Below, one piece after another: positions 11,201 to 24,600 of a DNA stretch of 64,000 nt; positions within the stretch are counted from its first letter, which is position 1, and every line of letters starts with the position of its first letter. Below the pieces are notes generated by a model. The model worked only from the letters and a program-made list of their open reading frames with translations, was not told the DNA's origin and did no database searches. Both the position numbers and the translations under genes were made by a program. The DNA is from Cafeteria roenbergensis (lineage: Eukaryota > Sar > Bigyra > Bicosoecida > Cafeteriaceae). Location of the stretch: assembly GCA_008330645.1 (NCBI GenBank), contig VLTN01000075.1:1-64000 (forward strand), given 5' to 3'.

Positions 11201-14200
11201 ACAGCCGCGAGGCCACCACCAGCAGCGACCCGCCCGCTCCCCCGCCGCTCGCCGACCCCGAGCCGGAGGTGAAGGCGCGCCCGCTCTGCCCGTCCACGGA
11301 CACGGTGCCGTTCAGCTCCATCGCGCTCGACTCCGTGGCGTTGCACACCAGCATCACCGACCCGCCGCCCGACCCGCCGTCGTGCTGGCCCGACGACCCG
11401 CCCGCGCCGGCGAGCACGGGCCACTCGTAGTCGCCGCATGTCTTGCCCTCCGGCCCGCCGCCGTGCATGCCGCCGTTGCGGGCCCCGCCGTCGGAGCAGC
11501 TGGGGTGTCGGGCGTTGGACCCGTATCCGGCACCGGCTGCGAGAATCGATGCACCCGGGGCCAGTCTGAACGAGTCCCTCGCCGCGAGTCTCAAGATGCC
11601 AGAGCTCTGCTCACTGCGCTGGATGGTTGCAGTTCCAAGTACTTCCAATTCAACAGCGGAGACCGCATCAACGCCGTCGCCAGCAGTGATGACAGCATCG
11701 CCAAGAACACGGAGAGAAGCCATCGCAAATCTTCCGTTGCGGTTTGTCTTGCCTGGCTGTGATGCACATTCGCTGGCATTCATGCTACACATCCACCGTG
11801 CCCATGGAGCAGCTGCCGGGCTTGTGTCGTTCAGCCATGTACTTCCTGCCGATGTCAGCTCCAGACGAGATCCAGCATCCAGTACAAGTCCTTGCAGGCC
11901 CTGAAGTTGTCCCTTGACAGAAAGGATGCTTCCTGCGCGCACAACAACGCTGGCGGGAACAATCAGCGTTCCTTCATGTTCCACGGTCAGGTGCCACCCT
12001 CTCAGCTCCAGTGGATTGAGCATGGTCTGGATAGTGCTGACTTCTGTGGCCCAGGGGCTGTCGCCAGTGGTGTCATCCACCCGGACACTTGCCGACCTTG
12101 CTTCCATGGCAACTCGTCCAATGGAAATCCCGGCCAAAGACCAAACGGTTCCTGCCACGATGGACAAAGACCCAGTGGACGCCACAGATCCAATTTGCTC
12201 TCCGACATACACAACGGTCTTGTCACTGCTGGCACTTCCTGCAACGTATCGGGGCGGAGCAGGGACACGAATAGCCGCGCCCCCAGTTATAGCCAGGACA
12301 TCGAAAGCAAAGCGACGGCGATTCAAGAGAAGAGGGAGCTCGCTGAAGTAAGAAGAGGTCGGAAGATCGCCGTTGTCCAGCTCCAGCCGCCGCACGCCGC
12401 AGCGGTGCGCGTTCGCCTCGCCCTCCAGCGCCGCCTCGGACTCGCTCACCCGCCCGTCGCACCAGTAGACCGTGCCCGCGGCGGCCTGCGGACTCCACGA
12501 CCCGTACGCCGGCCCGGCGCGCGCGCGGACGGTGCCGGTGAAGTTTGCCCAGGAGGGCTGGTAGGCGTGGATGGCGATGCGCCCGCCGGAGCCGCCGTTG
12601 CTGTCGTAGCTGCTCCAGCCGTCCGCCCCGGCGCCGCCGTCGGCCGAGAGGGTGCCGGACCCCGACAGCCGCGAGGCCACCACCAGCAGCGACCCGCCCG
12701 CTCCCCCGCCGCTCGCCGACCCCGAGCCGGAGGTGAAGGCGCGCCCGCTCTGCCCGTCCACGGACACGGTGCCGTTCAGCTCCATCGCGCTCGACTCCGT
12801 GGCGTTGCACACCAGCATCACCGACCCGCCGCCCGACCCGCCGTCGTGCTGGCCCGACGACCCGCCCGCGCCGGCGAGCACGGGCCACTCGTAGTCGCCG
12901 CATGTCTTGCCCTCCGGCCCGCCGCCGTGCATGCCGCCGTTGCGGGCCCCGCCGTCGGAGCAGCTGGGGTGTCGGGCGTTGGACCCGTATCCGGCACCGG
13001 CTGCGAGAATGACAGAATCAGGAGCAAGCCTCATAGCGTCCCGCGCTTCAATCAGAGTTTGCGTCTCAGCCGGGCCTTCTACTCGCAGCGTGGACGTGCC
13101 CTTCAGTTCCATCGATCTAGCCAGCAAAGAATGCACGCCCCGACTCAGCACCAAGGAGGCGCCTCCCTGAAGCACAATTGCGTCGATTGCGAAACGGGAC
13201 TGGAAAATTTTGGAGACATTGGAGACGGCAATGGAAGTTTCGCAGGCAGCAAGCACACCTCGTTGGCAGGCCCATGACATCCATCTGGAAGTGTCCACCT
13301 CGGCATTGCCTCCGGCCATAGGAAGGACAGCTGCGGTGCTCGCAAACCTGGCCGAGCTCCCTGATTCCAGAGTCAATGACCGAAGGCCGACAATGACTCC
13401 TTCAACCACGAGCTTCGAGTCTTCACCAATGACAACGTCCTTGCCGAAGGACAGAACCCCACCTTGGAGCACATTCATTTCCTTCAGTTGCAGCCGCGAT
13501 AGTTGAGGAGCATCCGCAAGCTGTCGCCGTTCGGCCAACGTGGACACGCTGACGCGACAGGCAGTGTCCCAATTTGTCCCGTCGCGGACGACCAAAAGCA
13601 GGCTCGAGCGCTCATCTCCAGTCACGCATCCCAGGGCCACAAATATGCGCGATGAGCTGTCTCGATCCACCAAAAACCGGGGATTCGGCGACACAGAGAA
13701 GGAAGTTGGAGACCGAACATCGACAACATCAAAGTCCACGCGAAACTCGTTGTCCCTGGGAGAAACTTGGACGAATCGTGAGGAAAATGGGGCTTCATGG
13801 CTTCCAAGTTCCAAGCGCCTCAGGCCGGCAGATGAGTCGTCGGCCTGGTCGGTACGGGCAGTGCGCCAGAAAACGGTGCCTCCCGCAGCCTGGTCGGACC
13901 ACGAGCCTGCTGACTCTCCCGCCCGCGCACGCACGATTCCTGTGAACTCGGAGCGGCCGGATTGCAATGCATGAATGGCGATGCGCCCGCCGGATCCGCC
14001 GTTGCTGTCGTAGCTGCTCCAGCCGTCCGCCCCGGCGCCGCCGTCGGCCGAGAGGGTGCCGGACCCCGACAGCCGCGAGGCCACCACCAGCAGCGACCCC
14101 CCCGCTCCTCCGCCGCTGCTCCACGAGTAGCTCGACACGGACGCTCGGCCATCCAGGCCGTCCACGGACACGGTGCCGTTCAGCTCCATCGCGCTCGACT

Positions 14201-17200
14201 CCGTGGCGTTGCACACCAGCATCACCGACCCGCCGCCCGAGCCTGTCGAGTACTGCCCGTTGGATCCGCCCGGCCCACGCAGCACGGGCCACTCGTAGTC
14301 GCCGCACGCCTGCCCCGCCGGCCCGCCGCCGTGCAGCCCGCCCTCGCCGCTCCCGCCGCCGAAGCAGCTCGCGTCACGTGTGCCGCTGACGTAGCCAGCA
14401 CCGTCCGCTCGGATGCTCGCCCCGGACCCGAGCCACAGCCGGTCCCGCGACTGGATGCGCAGCTGCTCCGTCTGCGGGCCCTGCACCGTCACGCGCGCCT
14501 CGTGCAGCGCCTCGAGGGCCTCCACGCCGCCCAGCGTGCTCACCCCCGCACCCAGCGTCAGCGTCGCGTCGTCCAGCAGCCGCAGCGACCCGAACGCGTA
14601 CCGGCCCTGGTCCGACGACGACGCCGCGTCGCGGCCCCGGGACGCGCACGCCGACAGCCGCTGCGAGCAGGCCCAGCCCTCCCAGCCCTCCAGCGCGCTG
14701 CTGGACGCCGGGATGCTGCCGCCCCACCCGGCCAGCTCCGCGCCCGCCGCGTCGCCCAGCCACGTGGCCCCGCTCGCCGCGAGGCTGGCGCTCGAGCCCT
14801 CCTCCAGCGTCAGCGACCGCACGCCCCGCACCTCGCCCCGCACCGTGAGCACGGCGTCTCGCACCGCCACGTTGGGCGGCAGCACCAGCCAGCCGTGCTC
14901 CTCCACCGTGGCCGACGCGCCCGCGAGCTCCATGGAGGAGCGCCGCCAGTCGCCGTTCTCGCGCAGGCTCTGCGCGCCCGGCCGCAGCCCCGTGTGCACC
15001 ACCGTCACGCCGGCGCGGCTGTGGATGGCCGAGGTGTCGGAGCCCAGGCCCTCCAGCCGCCCCACGACCACGGTGGTGCGGTTGAGCGGCATGGCCACGG
15101 GGTCGAACACGGCGGGCGGGGGCACGGACAGCTGGACGCTGTTGCCCATCCGGAGGTCGTCGATGGCGACGTTGCGGCGCCACGGCGGGAGGACGAGCTG
15201 TGTCTGGTAGGTGGTCTGGCGCAGGTCGCCGTTGTCGACCTCGAGCGTGCGGACGCCGCACCTGTGCGTGTTCTCGCCGGCGTCGTTCGCGGCGGAGATG
15301 TCGGACACCTGGCCGTCGCACCAGTAGACCGTGCCCGCGGCGGCTTGCGGACTCCACGACCCGTACGCCGGCCCGGCGCGCGCGCGGACAGTGCCGGTGA
15401 AGTTTGCCCGGGAGGGCTGGTAGGCGTGGATGGCGATGCGCCCGCCGGATCCGCCGTTGCTGTCGTAGCTGCTCCAGCCGTCCGCCCCGGCGCCGCCGTC
15501 GGCCGAGAGGGTGCCGGACCCCGACAGCCGCGAGGCCACCACCAGCAGCGACCCGCCCGCTCCCCCGCCGCTCGCATGGTGGTTCGTCGTCAGACAAGAC
15601 CCTCCGCGGTTGCCGTCCACGGACACGGTGCCGTTCAGCTCCATCGCGCTCGACTCCGTGGCGTTGCACACCAGCATCACCGACCCTCCACCTGATGCCG
15701 CAGCGTGGGTTCCTGACGACCCGCCCGCGCCGGCGAGCACGGGCCACTCGTAGTCGCCGCATGCCAGCCCCGCCGGGCCACCGCCGTGGAAGCCGCCGTT
15801 TCGTATCCCGCCGCCGAAACAGCTCGGATGGCGCGCGTCACTGGTGTAGCCCGAGCCAGTTGCGACAATGCTGGCTCCAGCCCCGATTCCCATCCGATCC
15901 CGGGCTTGGATGCGCAGCTGCTCTGACTGCGGCCCCTCGACCGCGATGGCGGAGCTGCCTACCATCTCGAACGCTGCCGCTCCCACCGCTCGAACGCCCG
16001 CGCCAGCTGTCACTCTCGCTTGCCCAACGAGGCGCAAAGACTCGAAGGCGTACCTGCCTGCGTCGGCCTCTGACAAGAACGGCGGCGCACTCGAAGCGCA
16101 TGCTGTCAGCTCGGCTCGGCACGCCCAAGCTGCCCAGGTCTCCACTTCAGCAGACGGCCCAGCAGCACTCGAGTTCGACACCCACGTCCCGCCACTGGCT
16201 GCAAGCGTTGCTGAGGTCGCATCGGAGAGCGTCAAGGACTCGACGCCAGAGAGCACGCCCTTCACCCAGATGCTCTGCCCCGGGCGAGTGTACGTGATCG
16301 GATGCAGCTGCAGCCGTCCCTTTGGGCCCACTTCCACGCTGGCGAAGCCAAGGTAGAAGGGCACGGTTCCTGCTGCTGGGGAGCCCAGAGCCCAGTCGGT
16401 GCCATCACGTACGTACAGCGTCGAGTCATGGACGCCCTTCCCGAACATATGGTACACAGCCACGGATGTGCGATCGAAAGGGTTGGCAACTGCGTCAAAC
16501 GTCGGCTGCGCTTGAATCGAGAGAACGAGGGGGGATCCCAGAACGAGCTCGTCGATCACGAAGCGGCGCCGACCTCCCGCGATGGACAGCTGCGGGTAGT
16601 ACGGCGTCTCCGGCAGGTCGCCGTTGTCCAGCTCCAGCCGCCGCACGCCGCAGCGGTGCGCGTTCGCCTCGCCCTCCAGCGCCGCCTCGGACTCGCTCAC
16701 CCGCCCGTCGCACCAGTAGACCGTGCCCGCGGCGGCCTGCGGACTCCACGACCCGTACGCCGGCCCGGCGCGCGCGCGGACGGTGCCGGTGAAGTTTGTT
16801 CGGGAGGGCTGGTAGGCGTGGATGGCGATGCGCCCTCCGGATCCGCCGTTGCTGTCATCCGTCTCGTAGCCGTCCGCCCCGGCGCCGCCGTCGGCCGAGA
16901 GGGTGCCGGACCCCGACAGCCGCGAGGCCACCACCAGCAGCGACCCGCCCGCTCCCCCGCCGCTCGCATGGTGGTTCGTCGTCAGACAAGATATTCCCTT
17001 GTTGCCGTCCACGGACACGGTGCCGTTCAGCACCATCGCGCTCGACTCCGTGGCGTTGCACACCAGCATCACCGACCCGCCGCCCGACCCGCCGTCGTGA
17101 GTCCCGGGGCTTCCGCCCGCGCCGGCGAGCACGGGCCACTCGTAGTCGCCGCACGCCTGCCCCGCCGGGCCACCGCCGTGAAAGCCGCCGTTGCGGCCCC

Positions 17201-20200
17201 CGCTGTCGGAGCAGCTGGGGTGACGAGAGTTGCTGGAGAATCCTGCGCCATTTGCATAGATTCCTGCTCCGGTTGACAAGCTGAAGACCGTTTTCGCTTG
17301 CATTTTCAGTGGCACTGTTCGCGGTCCCGCCAGGGAAACCTCAGAGCGCTGCAGAATTTCGATATCTGTTGCTGAGACCTGCTCGACCCCGCTTTCGACG
17401 TTGAGCCGGGCTTCCCCAAGCAGTCGCAGCGACGAGAACCCGAACGAACCTTGCCCGCTGACCGCGCCTACGCTGCTGTCGGGATCGGAGCAAGCAGCAA
17501 GCTGCATTGCGCAAACCCAATCTTCTGCCCCGAGTGCGGCGTTTCGGGTCAGAAGTGTCCGGCCAAGTGATCCAAATACGACCGTCGCAGACTCCCGAGC
17601 TACCAAATGCTGCACTCCAGCAAGCGTCCCGAACACTCTCAGGGACACGTCGCCCTCAAGCAGGAGCGTTGGGGGGAGGGCCAACGTGGAATGCTGCTCC
17701 ACTGTGATGCTCTTCAACGACATTGTCAAGTCGCTCTGAACCAGCGTCAAGGAACGTCGCACCGTTGCCCAGGGTGCCGCCCTGCTTGCCGACGCAAAAT
17801 CCACGCTGGACAAGTCCTGAGCCACAACAGTCATGGCTAGGGCGTGGTTTGCTATTGACCAGCGGGTTCCCGCAACGACGGAAAGGCTTCCAGACGATTC
17901 AGAGCTATCGAGCAGCCCCACGATGACGTCTCGAACGAATGAGCTTGGCTCGAGAACTGAAAACTCAGCCTTGGCCTGCACCGAGAACGAGGAGCGGTCC
18001 GCCACGCTAAGTACATCAAGGACTACGTTGGAAGCGCTCGTGGGCAACGCAACCTGAGTAACATGCGAAGTGGCAGAGTTCTCCGGGCCACGCGAAATGA
18101 GAAGGTGCCGGAATGCGCAGCCGAATCGATTGTCATCGATCGCAAGCATGCCTTCTGGTGCTGTTCTTCCCAAACAAAAGTACACCGTCCCGGCGGCCGC
18201 GCTGTTCGACACTCCTGGCGCATAGGCAGCACCGGCGAAGGCTCGGACTGTCCCTGTGAAAAAGGATTTGTTGGAAAACTGCTGGTGAATTGCGATGCGC
18301 CCGCCGGAGCCGCCGTCGCTGTCGTAGCTGCTCCAGCCGTCCGCCCCGGCGCCGCCGTCGGCCGAGAGGGTGCCGGACCCCGACAGCCGCGAGGCCACCA
18401 CCAGCAGCGACCCGCCCGCTCCCCCGCCGCTCGCATGGTGGTTCGTCGTCAGACAAGACCCTCCGCGGTTGCCGTCCACGGACACGGTGCCGTTCAGCTC
18501 CATCGCGCTCGACTCCGTGGCGTTGCACACCAGCATCACCGACCCTCCACCTGATGCCGCAGCGTGGGTTCCTGACGACCCGCCCGCGCCGGCGAGCACG
18601 GGCCACTCGTAGTCGCCGCATGCCTGCCCCGCCGGGCCACCGCCGTGGAAGCCGCCGTTTCGTATCCCGCCGCCGAAACAGCTCGGATGGCGCGCGTCAC
18701 TGGTGTAGCCCGAGCCAGTTGCGACAATGCTGGCTCCAGCCCCGATTCCCATCCGATCCCGGGCTTGGATGCGCAGCTGCTCTGACTGCGGCCCCTCGAC
18801 CGCGATGGCGGAGCTGCCTACCATCTCGAACGCTGCCGCTCCCACCGCTCGAACGCCCGCGCCAGCTGTCACTCTCGCTTGCCCAACGAGGCGCAAAGAC
18901 TCGAAGGCGTACCTGCCTGCGTCGGCCTCTGACAAGAACGGCGGCGCACTCGAAGCGCATGCTGTCAGCTCGGCTCGGCACGCCCAAGCTGCCCAGGTCT
19001 CCACTTCAGCAGACGGCCCAGCAGCACTCGAGTTCGACACCCACGTCCCGCCACTGGCTGCAAGCGTTGCTGAGGTCGCATCGGAGAGCGTCAAGGACTC
19101 GACGCCAGAGAGCACGCCCTTCACCCAGATGCTCTGCCCCGGGCGAGTGTACGTGATCGGATGCAGCTGCAGCCGTCCCTTTGGGCCCACTTCCACGCTG
19201 GCGAAGCCAAGGTAGAAGGGCACGGTTCCTGCTGCTGGGGAGCCCAGAGCCCAGTCGGTGCCATCACGTACGTACAGCGTCGAGTCATGGACGCCCTTCC
19301 CGAACATATGGTACACAGCCACGGATGTGCGATCGAAAGGGTTGGCAACTGCGTCAAACGTCGGCTGCGCTTGAATCGAGAGAACGAGGGGGGATCCCAG
19401 AACGAGCTCGTCGATCACGAAGCGGCGCCGACCTCCCGCGATGGACAGCTGCGGGTAGTACGGCGTCTCCGGCAGGTCGCCGTTGTCCAGCTCCAGCCGC
19501 CGCATGCCGCAGCGGTGCGCGTTCGCCTCGCCCTCCAGCGCCGCCTCGGACTCGCTCACCCGCCCGTCGCACCAGTAGACCGTGCCCGCGGCGGCCTGCG
19601 GACTCCACGACCCGTACGCCGGCCCGGCGCGCGCGCGGACGGTGCCGGTGAAGTTTGTTCGGGAGGGCTGGTAGGCGTGGATGGCGATGCGCCCTCCGGA
19701 TCCGCCGTTGCTGTCGTAGCTGCTCCAGCCGTCCGCCCCGGCGCCGCCGTCGGCCGAGAGGGTGCCGGACCCCGACAGCCGCGAGGCCACCACCAGCAGC
19801 GACCCCCCCGCTCCTCCGCCGCTGCTCCACGAGTAGCTCGACACGGACGCTCGGCCATCCAGGCCGCCCACGGACACGGTGCCGTTCAGCTCCATCGCGC
19901 TCGACTCCGTGGCGTTGCACACCAGCATCACCGACCCGCCGCCCGAGCCTGTCGAGTACTGCCCGTTGGATCCGCCCGGCCCACGCAGCACGGGCCACTC
20001 GTAGTCGCCGCACGCCTGCCCCGCCGGCCCGCCGCCGTGCAGCCCGCCCTCGCCGCTCCCGCCGCCGAAGCAGCTCGCGTCACGCGTGCCGCTGACGTAG
20101 CCAGCACCGTCCGCTCGGATGCTCGCCCCGGACCCGAGCCACAGCCGGTCCCGCGACTGGATGCGCAGCTGCTCCGTCTGCGGGCCCTGCACCGTCACGC

Positions 20201-21608
20201 GCGCCTCGTGCAGCGCCTCGAGGGCCTCCACGCCGCCCAGCGTGCTCACCCCCGCACCCAGCGTCAGCGTCGCGTCGTCCAGCAGCCGCAGCGACCCGAA
20301 CACGTACCGGCCCTGGTCCGACGACGACGCCGCGTCGCGGCCCCGGGACGCGCACGCCGACAGCCGCTGCGAGCAGGCCCAGCCCTCCCAGCCCTCCAGC
20401 GCGCTGCTGGACGCCGGGATGCTGCCGCCCCACCCGGCCAGCTCCGCGCCCGCCGCGTCGCCCAGCCACGTGGCCCCGCTCGCCGCGAGGCTGGCGCTCG
20501 AGCCCTCCTCCAGCGTCAGCGACCGCACGCCCCGCACCTCGCCCCGCACCGTGAGCACGGCGTCTCGCACCGCCACGTTGGGCGGCAGCACCAGCCAGCC
20601 GTGCTCCTCCACCGTGGCCGACGCGCCCGCGAGCTCCATGGAGGAGCGCCGCCAGTCGCCGTTCTCGCGCAGGCTCTGCGCGCCCGGCCGCAGCCCCGTG
20701 TGCACCACCGTCACGCCGGCGCGGCTGTGGATGGCCGAGGTGTCGGAGCCCAGGCCCTCCAGCCGCCCCACGACCATGGTGGTGCGGTTGAGCGGCATGG
20801 CCACGGGGTCGAACACGGCGGGCGGGGGCACGGACAGCTGGACGCTGTTGCCCATCCGGAGGTCGTCGATGGCGACGTTGCGGCGCCACGGCGGGAGGAC
20901 GAGCTGTGTCTGGTAGGTGGTCTGGCGCAGGTCGCCGTTATCGACCTCGAGCGTGCGGACGCCGCACCTGTGCGTGTTCTCGCCGGCGTCGTTCGCGGCG
21001 GAGATGTCGGACACCTGGCCGTCGCACCAGTAGACCGTGCCCGCGGCGGCCTGTGTGCTCCACGACCCGGAGAGCGGCCCGGCGCGCGCGCGGACGGTGC
21101 CGGTGAAGGCGACGGCGCGCGAGGGCTGGTAGGCGTGGATGGCGATGCGCCCGCCGGATCCGCCGTTGCTGTCGTAGCTGCTCCAGCCGTCCGCCCCGGC
21201 GCCGCCGTCGGCCGAGAGGGTGCCGGACCCCGACAGCCGCGAGGCCACCACCAGCAGCGACCCCCCCGCTCCTCCGCCGCTGCTCCACGAGTAGCTCGAC
21301 ACGGACGCTCGGCCATCCAGGCCGTCCACGGACACGGTGCCGTTCAGCTCCATCGCGCTCGACTCCGTGGCGTTGCACACCAGCATCACCGACCCGCCGC
21401 CCGAGCCTGTCGAGTACTGCCCGTTGGATCCGCCCGGCCCACGCAGCACGGGCCACTCGTAGTCGCCGCACGCCTGCCCCGCCGGCCCGCCGCCGTGCAG
21501 CCCGCCCTCGCCGCTCCCGCCGCCGAAGCAGCTCGCGTCACGTGTGCCGCTGACGTAGCCAGCACCGTCCGCTCGGATGCTCGCCCCGGACCCGAGCCAC
21601 AGCCGGTC
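8276..21608 (-). CDS. Giant glycine-rich modular protein, central uninterrupted block (about 9 modules)
   Basis: Over 4,400 codons are open without a stop, the longest frame in the window; an ATG is not expected because it continues the frame from the right. In protein order it carries variable cassettes A, B (LVLGSPLVLSIQAQPTF), a unique one (SNVVLDVLSVADRSSFSVQA), B again, A, two unique ones (FDVVDVRSPTSFSVSPNP; FDVLAITGGAAIRVPAPP), then C twice (IDQLVVASPMRLSVPASSFF). Each cassette is followed by a glycine-rich core with VCNATESSAMELNGTV and YWCDGRVSE. Cysteines recur at fixed places: CGDYEWP, VCNAT, YWCDG, HRCG, WAC...CAS, HPSC. No transmembrane segment is visible, so the product is presumably secreted or held at the surface by the part beyond the window. 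The frame is lost in the GC-dinucleotide run at about 8,276-8,290, which has one base more than its sister copies. Confidence 0.8.
8647..11425 (-). repeat. Tandem duplication of the cassette C module
   Basis: Two copies offset by 1,386 bp. The C cassette (RLSVRFGNLSGTGLAQSTFA; LFGSGHTRLEVSNQTASAQ) occupies about 8,790-9,490 and 10,176-10,876 and is essentially identical in both, while the adjoining core regions differ (AVAF versus WANF before TGTVRARAG). Confidence 0.8.
14413..15210 (-). repeat. Variable cassette A, isolated copy
   Basis: A 798-bp cassette nearly identical to the copies at 20,119-20,916, 21,577-22,375, 22,973-23,770, 24,368-25,166 and 25,764-26,561. The two 799-bp copies (21,577 and 24,368) are the ones carrying a frameshifting extra base. 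This copy sits about 5 kb from the others, between unique cassettes. Confidence 0.85.
15720..19660 (-). repeat. Duplicated cassette B flanking a unique module
   Basis: About 15,720-16,800 and 18,580-19,660 are near-identical with an offset of 2,859 bp. They share QAQPTFDAVANPFDRTSVAV and ASGGTWVSNSSAAG. Between them (about 17,131-18,290) lies a module found only once (FSVLEPSSFVRDVIVGLLDS). The flanking glycine cores share the insert SCLTTNHHASGGG. Confidence 0.8.
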
Positions 21609-24600
21609 CCCGCGACTGGATGCGCAGCTGCTCCGTCTGCGGGCCCTGCACCGTCACGCGCGCCTCGTGCAGCGCCTCGAGGGCCTCCACGCCGCCCAGC
21701 GTGCTCACCCCCGCACCCAGCGTCAGCGTCGCGTCGTCCAGCAGCCGCAGCGACCCGAACACGTACCGGCCCTGGTCCGACGACGACGCCGCGTCGCGGC
21801 CCCGGGACGCGCACGCCGACAGCCGCTGCGAGCAGGCCCAGCCCTCCCAGCCCTCCAGCGCGCTGCTGGACGCCGGGATGCTGCCGCCCCACCCGGCCAG
21901 CTCCGCGCCCGCCGCGTCGCCCAGCCACGTGGCCCCGCTCGCCGCGAGGCTGGCGCTCGAGCCCTCCTCCAGCGTCAGCGACCGCACGCCCCGCACCTCG
22001 CCCCGCACCGTGAGCACGGCGTCTCGCACCGCCACGTTGGGCGGCAGCACCAGCCAGCCGTGCTCCTCCACCGTGGCCGACGCGCCCGCGAGCTCCATGG
22101 AGGAGCGCCGCCAGTCGCCGTTCTCGCGCAGGCTCTGCGCGCCCGGCCGCAGCCCCGTGTGCACCACCGTCACGCCGGCGCGGCTGTGGATGGCCGAGGT
22201 GTCGGAGCCCAGGCCCTCCAGCCGCCCCACGACCACGGTGGTGCGGTTGAGCGGCATGGCCACGGGGTCGAAGACGGCGGGCGGGGGCACGGACAGCTGG
22301 ACGCTGTTGCCCATCCGGAGGTCGTCGATGGCGACGTTGCGGCGCCACGGCGGGAGGACGAGCTGTGTCTGGTAGGTGGTCTGGCGCAGGTCGCCGTTAT
22401 CGACCTCGAGCGTGCGGACGCCGCACCTGTGCGTGTTCTCGCCGGCGTCGTTCGCGGCGGAGATGTCGGACACCTGGCCGTCGCACCAGTAGACCGTGCC
22501 CGCGGCGGCCTGTGTGCTCCACGACCCGGAGAGCGGCCCGGCGCGCGCGCGGACAGTGCCGGTGAAGTTTGTTCGGGAGGGCTGGTAGGCGTGGATGGCG
22601 ATGCGCCCGCCGGAGCCGCCGTTGGAGTTGGACGTGGCTGCTCCGCCGTCGGCCGCGAGGGTGCCGGACCCCGACAGCCGCAAGGCCACCACCAGCAGCG
22701 ACCCGCCCGCTCCAGCGCCTGCGCCGGCCGCCCCGTTCACGGTGACGGTGCCGTCAAGGGTCATGACACTCGACTCCGTGGCGTTGCACACCAGCATCAC
22801 CGCTCCGCCTCCTGCGCTTGCAGATCCGCCCGGCCCAGGCAGCATGGGCCACTCGTAGTCGCCACATGCCTGCCCCGCCGGCCCGCCGCCGTGCAGCCCG
22901 CCCTCGCCGCTCCCGCCGCCGAAGCAGCTCGCGTCACGCGTGCCGCTGCCGTAGCCAGCACCGTCCGCTCGGATGCTCGCCCCGGACCCGAGCCACAGCC
23001 GGTCCCGCGACTGGATGCGCAGCTGCTCCGTCTGCGGGCCCTGCACCGTCACGCGCGCCTCGTGCAGCGCCTCGAGGGCCTCCACGCCGCCCAGCGTGCT
23101 CACCCCCGCACCCAGCGTCAGCGTCGCGTCGTCCAGCAGCCGCAGCGACCCGAACGCGTACCGGCCCTGGTCCGACGACGACGCCGCGTCGCGGCCCCGG
23201 GACGCGCACGCCGACAGCCGCTGCGAGCAGGCCCAGCCCTCCCAGCCCTCCAGCGCGCTGCTGGACGCCGGGATGCTGCCGCCCCACCCGGCCAGCTCCG
23301 CGCCCGCCGCGTCGCCCAGCCACGTGGCCCCGCTCGCCGCGAGGCTGGCGCTCGAGCCCTCCTCCAGCGTCAGCGACCGCACGCCCCGCACCTCGCCCCG
23401 CACCGTGAGCACGGCGTCTCGCACCGCCACGTTGGGCGGCAGCACCAGCCAGCCGTGCTCCTCCACCGTGGCCGACGCGCCCGCGAGCTCCATGGAGGAG
23501 CGCCGCCAGTCGCCGTTCTCGCGCAGGCTCTGCGCGCCCGGCCGCAGCCCCGTGTGCACCACCGTCACGCCGGCGCGGCTGTGGATGGCCGAGGTGTCGG
23601 AGCCCAGGCCCTCCAGCCGCCCCACGACCACGGTGGTGCGGTTGAGCGGCATGGCCACGGGGTCGAAGACGGCGGGCGGGGGCACGGACAGCTGGACGCT
23701 GTTGCCCATCCGGAGGTCGTCGATGGCGACGTTGCGGCGCCACGGCGGGAGGACGAGCTGTGTCTGGTAGGTGGTCTGGCGCAGGTCGCCGTTGTCGACC
23801 TCGAGCGTGCGGACGCCGCACCTGTGCGTGTTCTCGCCGGCGTCGTTCGCGGCGGAGATGTCGGACACCCGCCCGTCGCACCAGTAGACCGTGCCCGCGG
23901 CGGCCTGTGTGCTCCACGACCCGTACGCCGGCCCGGCGCGCGCGCGGACGGTGCCGGTGAAGTTTGTTCGCGAGGGCTGGTAGGCGTGGATGGCGATGCG
24001 CCCGCCGGAGCCGCCGTTGGAGTTGGACGTGGCTGCTCCGCCGTCGGCCGAGAGGGTGCCGGACCCCGACAGCCGCAAGGCCACCACCAGCAGCGACCCG
24101 CCCGCTCCAGCGCCTGCGCCGGCCGCCCCGTTCGCGGTGACGGTGCCGTCAAGGGTCATGACACTCGACTCCGTGGCGTTGCACACCAGCATCACCGCTC
24201 CGCCTCCTGCGCTTGCAGATCCGCCCGGCCCAGGCAGCATGGGCCACTCGTAGTCGCCACATGCCTGCCCCGCCGGCCCGCCGCCGTGCAGCCCGCCCTC
24301 GCCGCTCCCGCCGCCGAAGCAGCTCGCGTCACGCGTGCCGCTGCCGTAGCCAGCACCGTCCGCTCGGATGCTCGCCCCGGACCCGAGCCACAGCCGGTCC
24401 CGCGACTGGATGCGCAGCTGCTCCGTCTGCGGGCCCTGCACCGTCACGCGCGCCTCGTGCAGCGCCTCGAGGGCCTCCACGCCGCCCAGCGTGCTCACCC
24501 CCGCACCCAGCGTCAGCGTCGCGTCGTCCAGCAGCCGCAGCGACCCGAACACGTACCGGCCCTGGTCCGACGACGACGCCGCGTCGCGGCCCCGGGACGC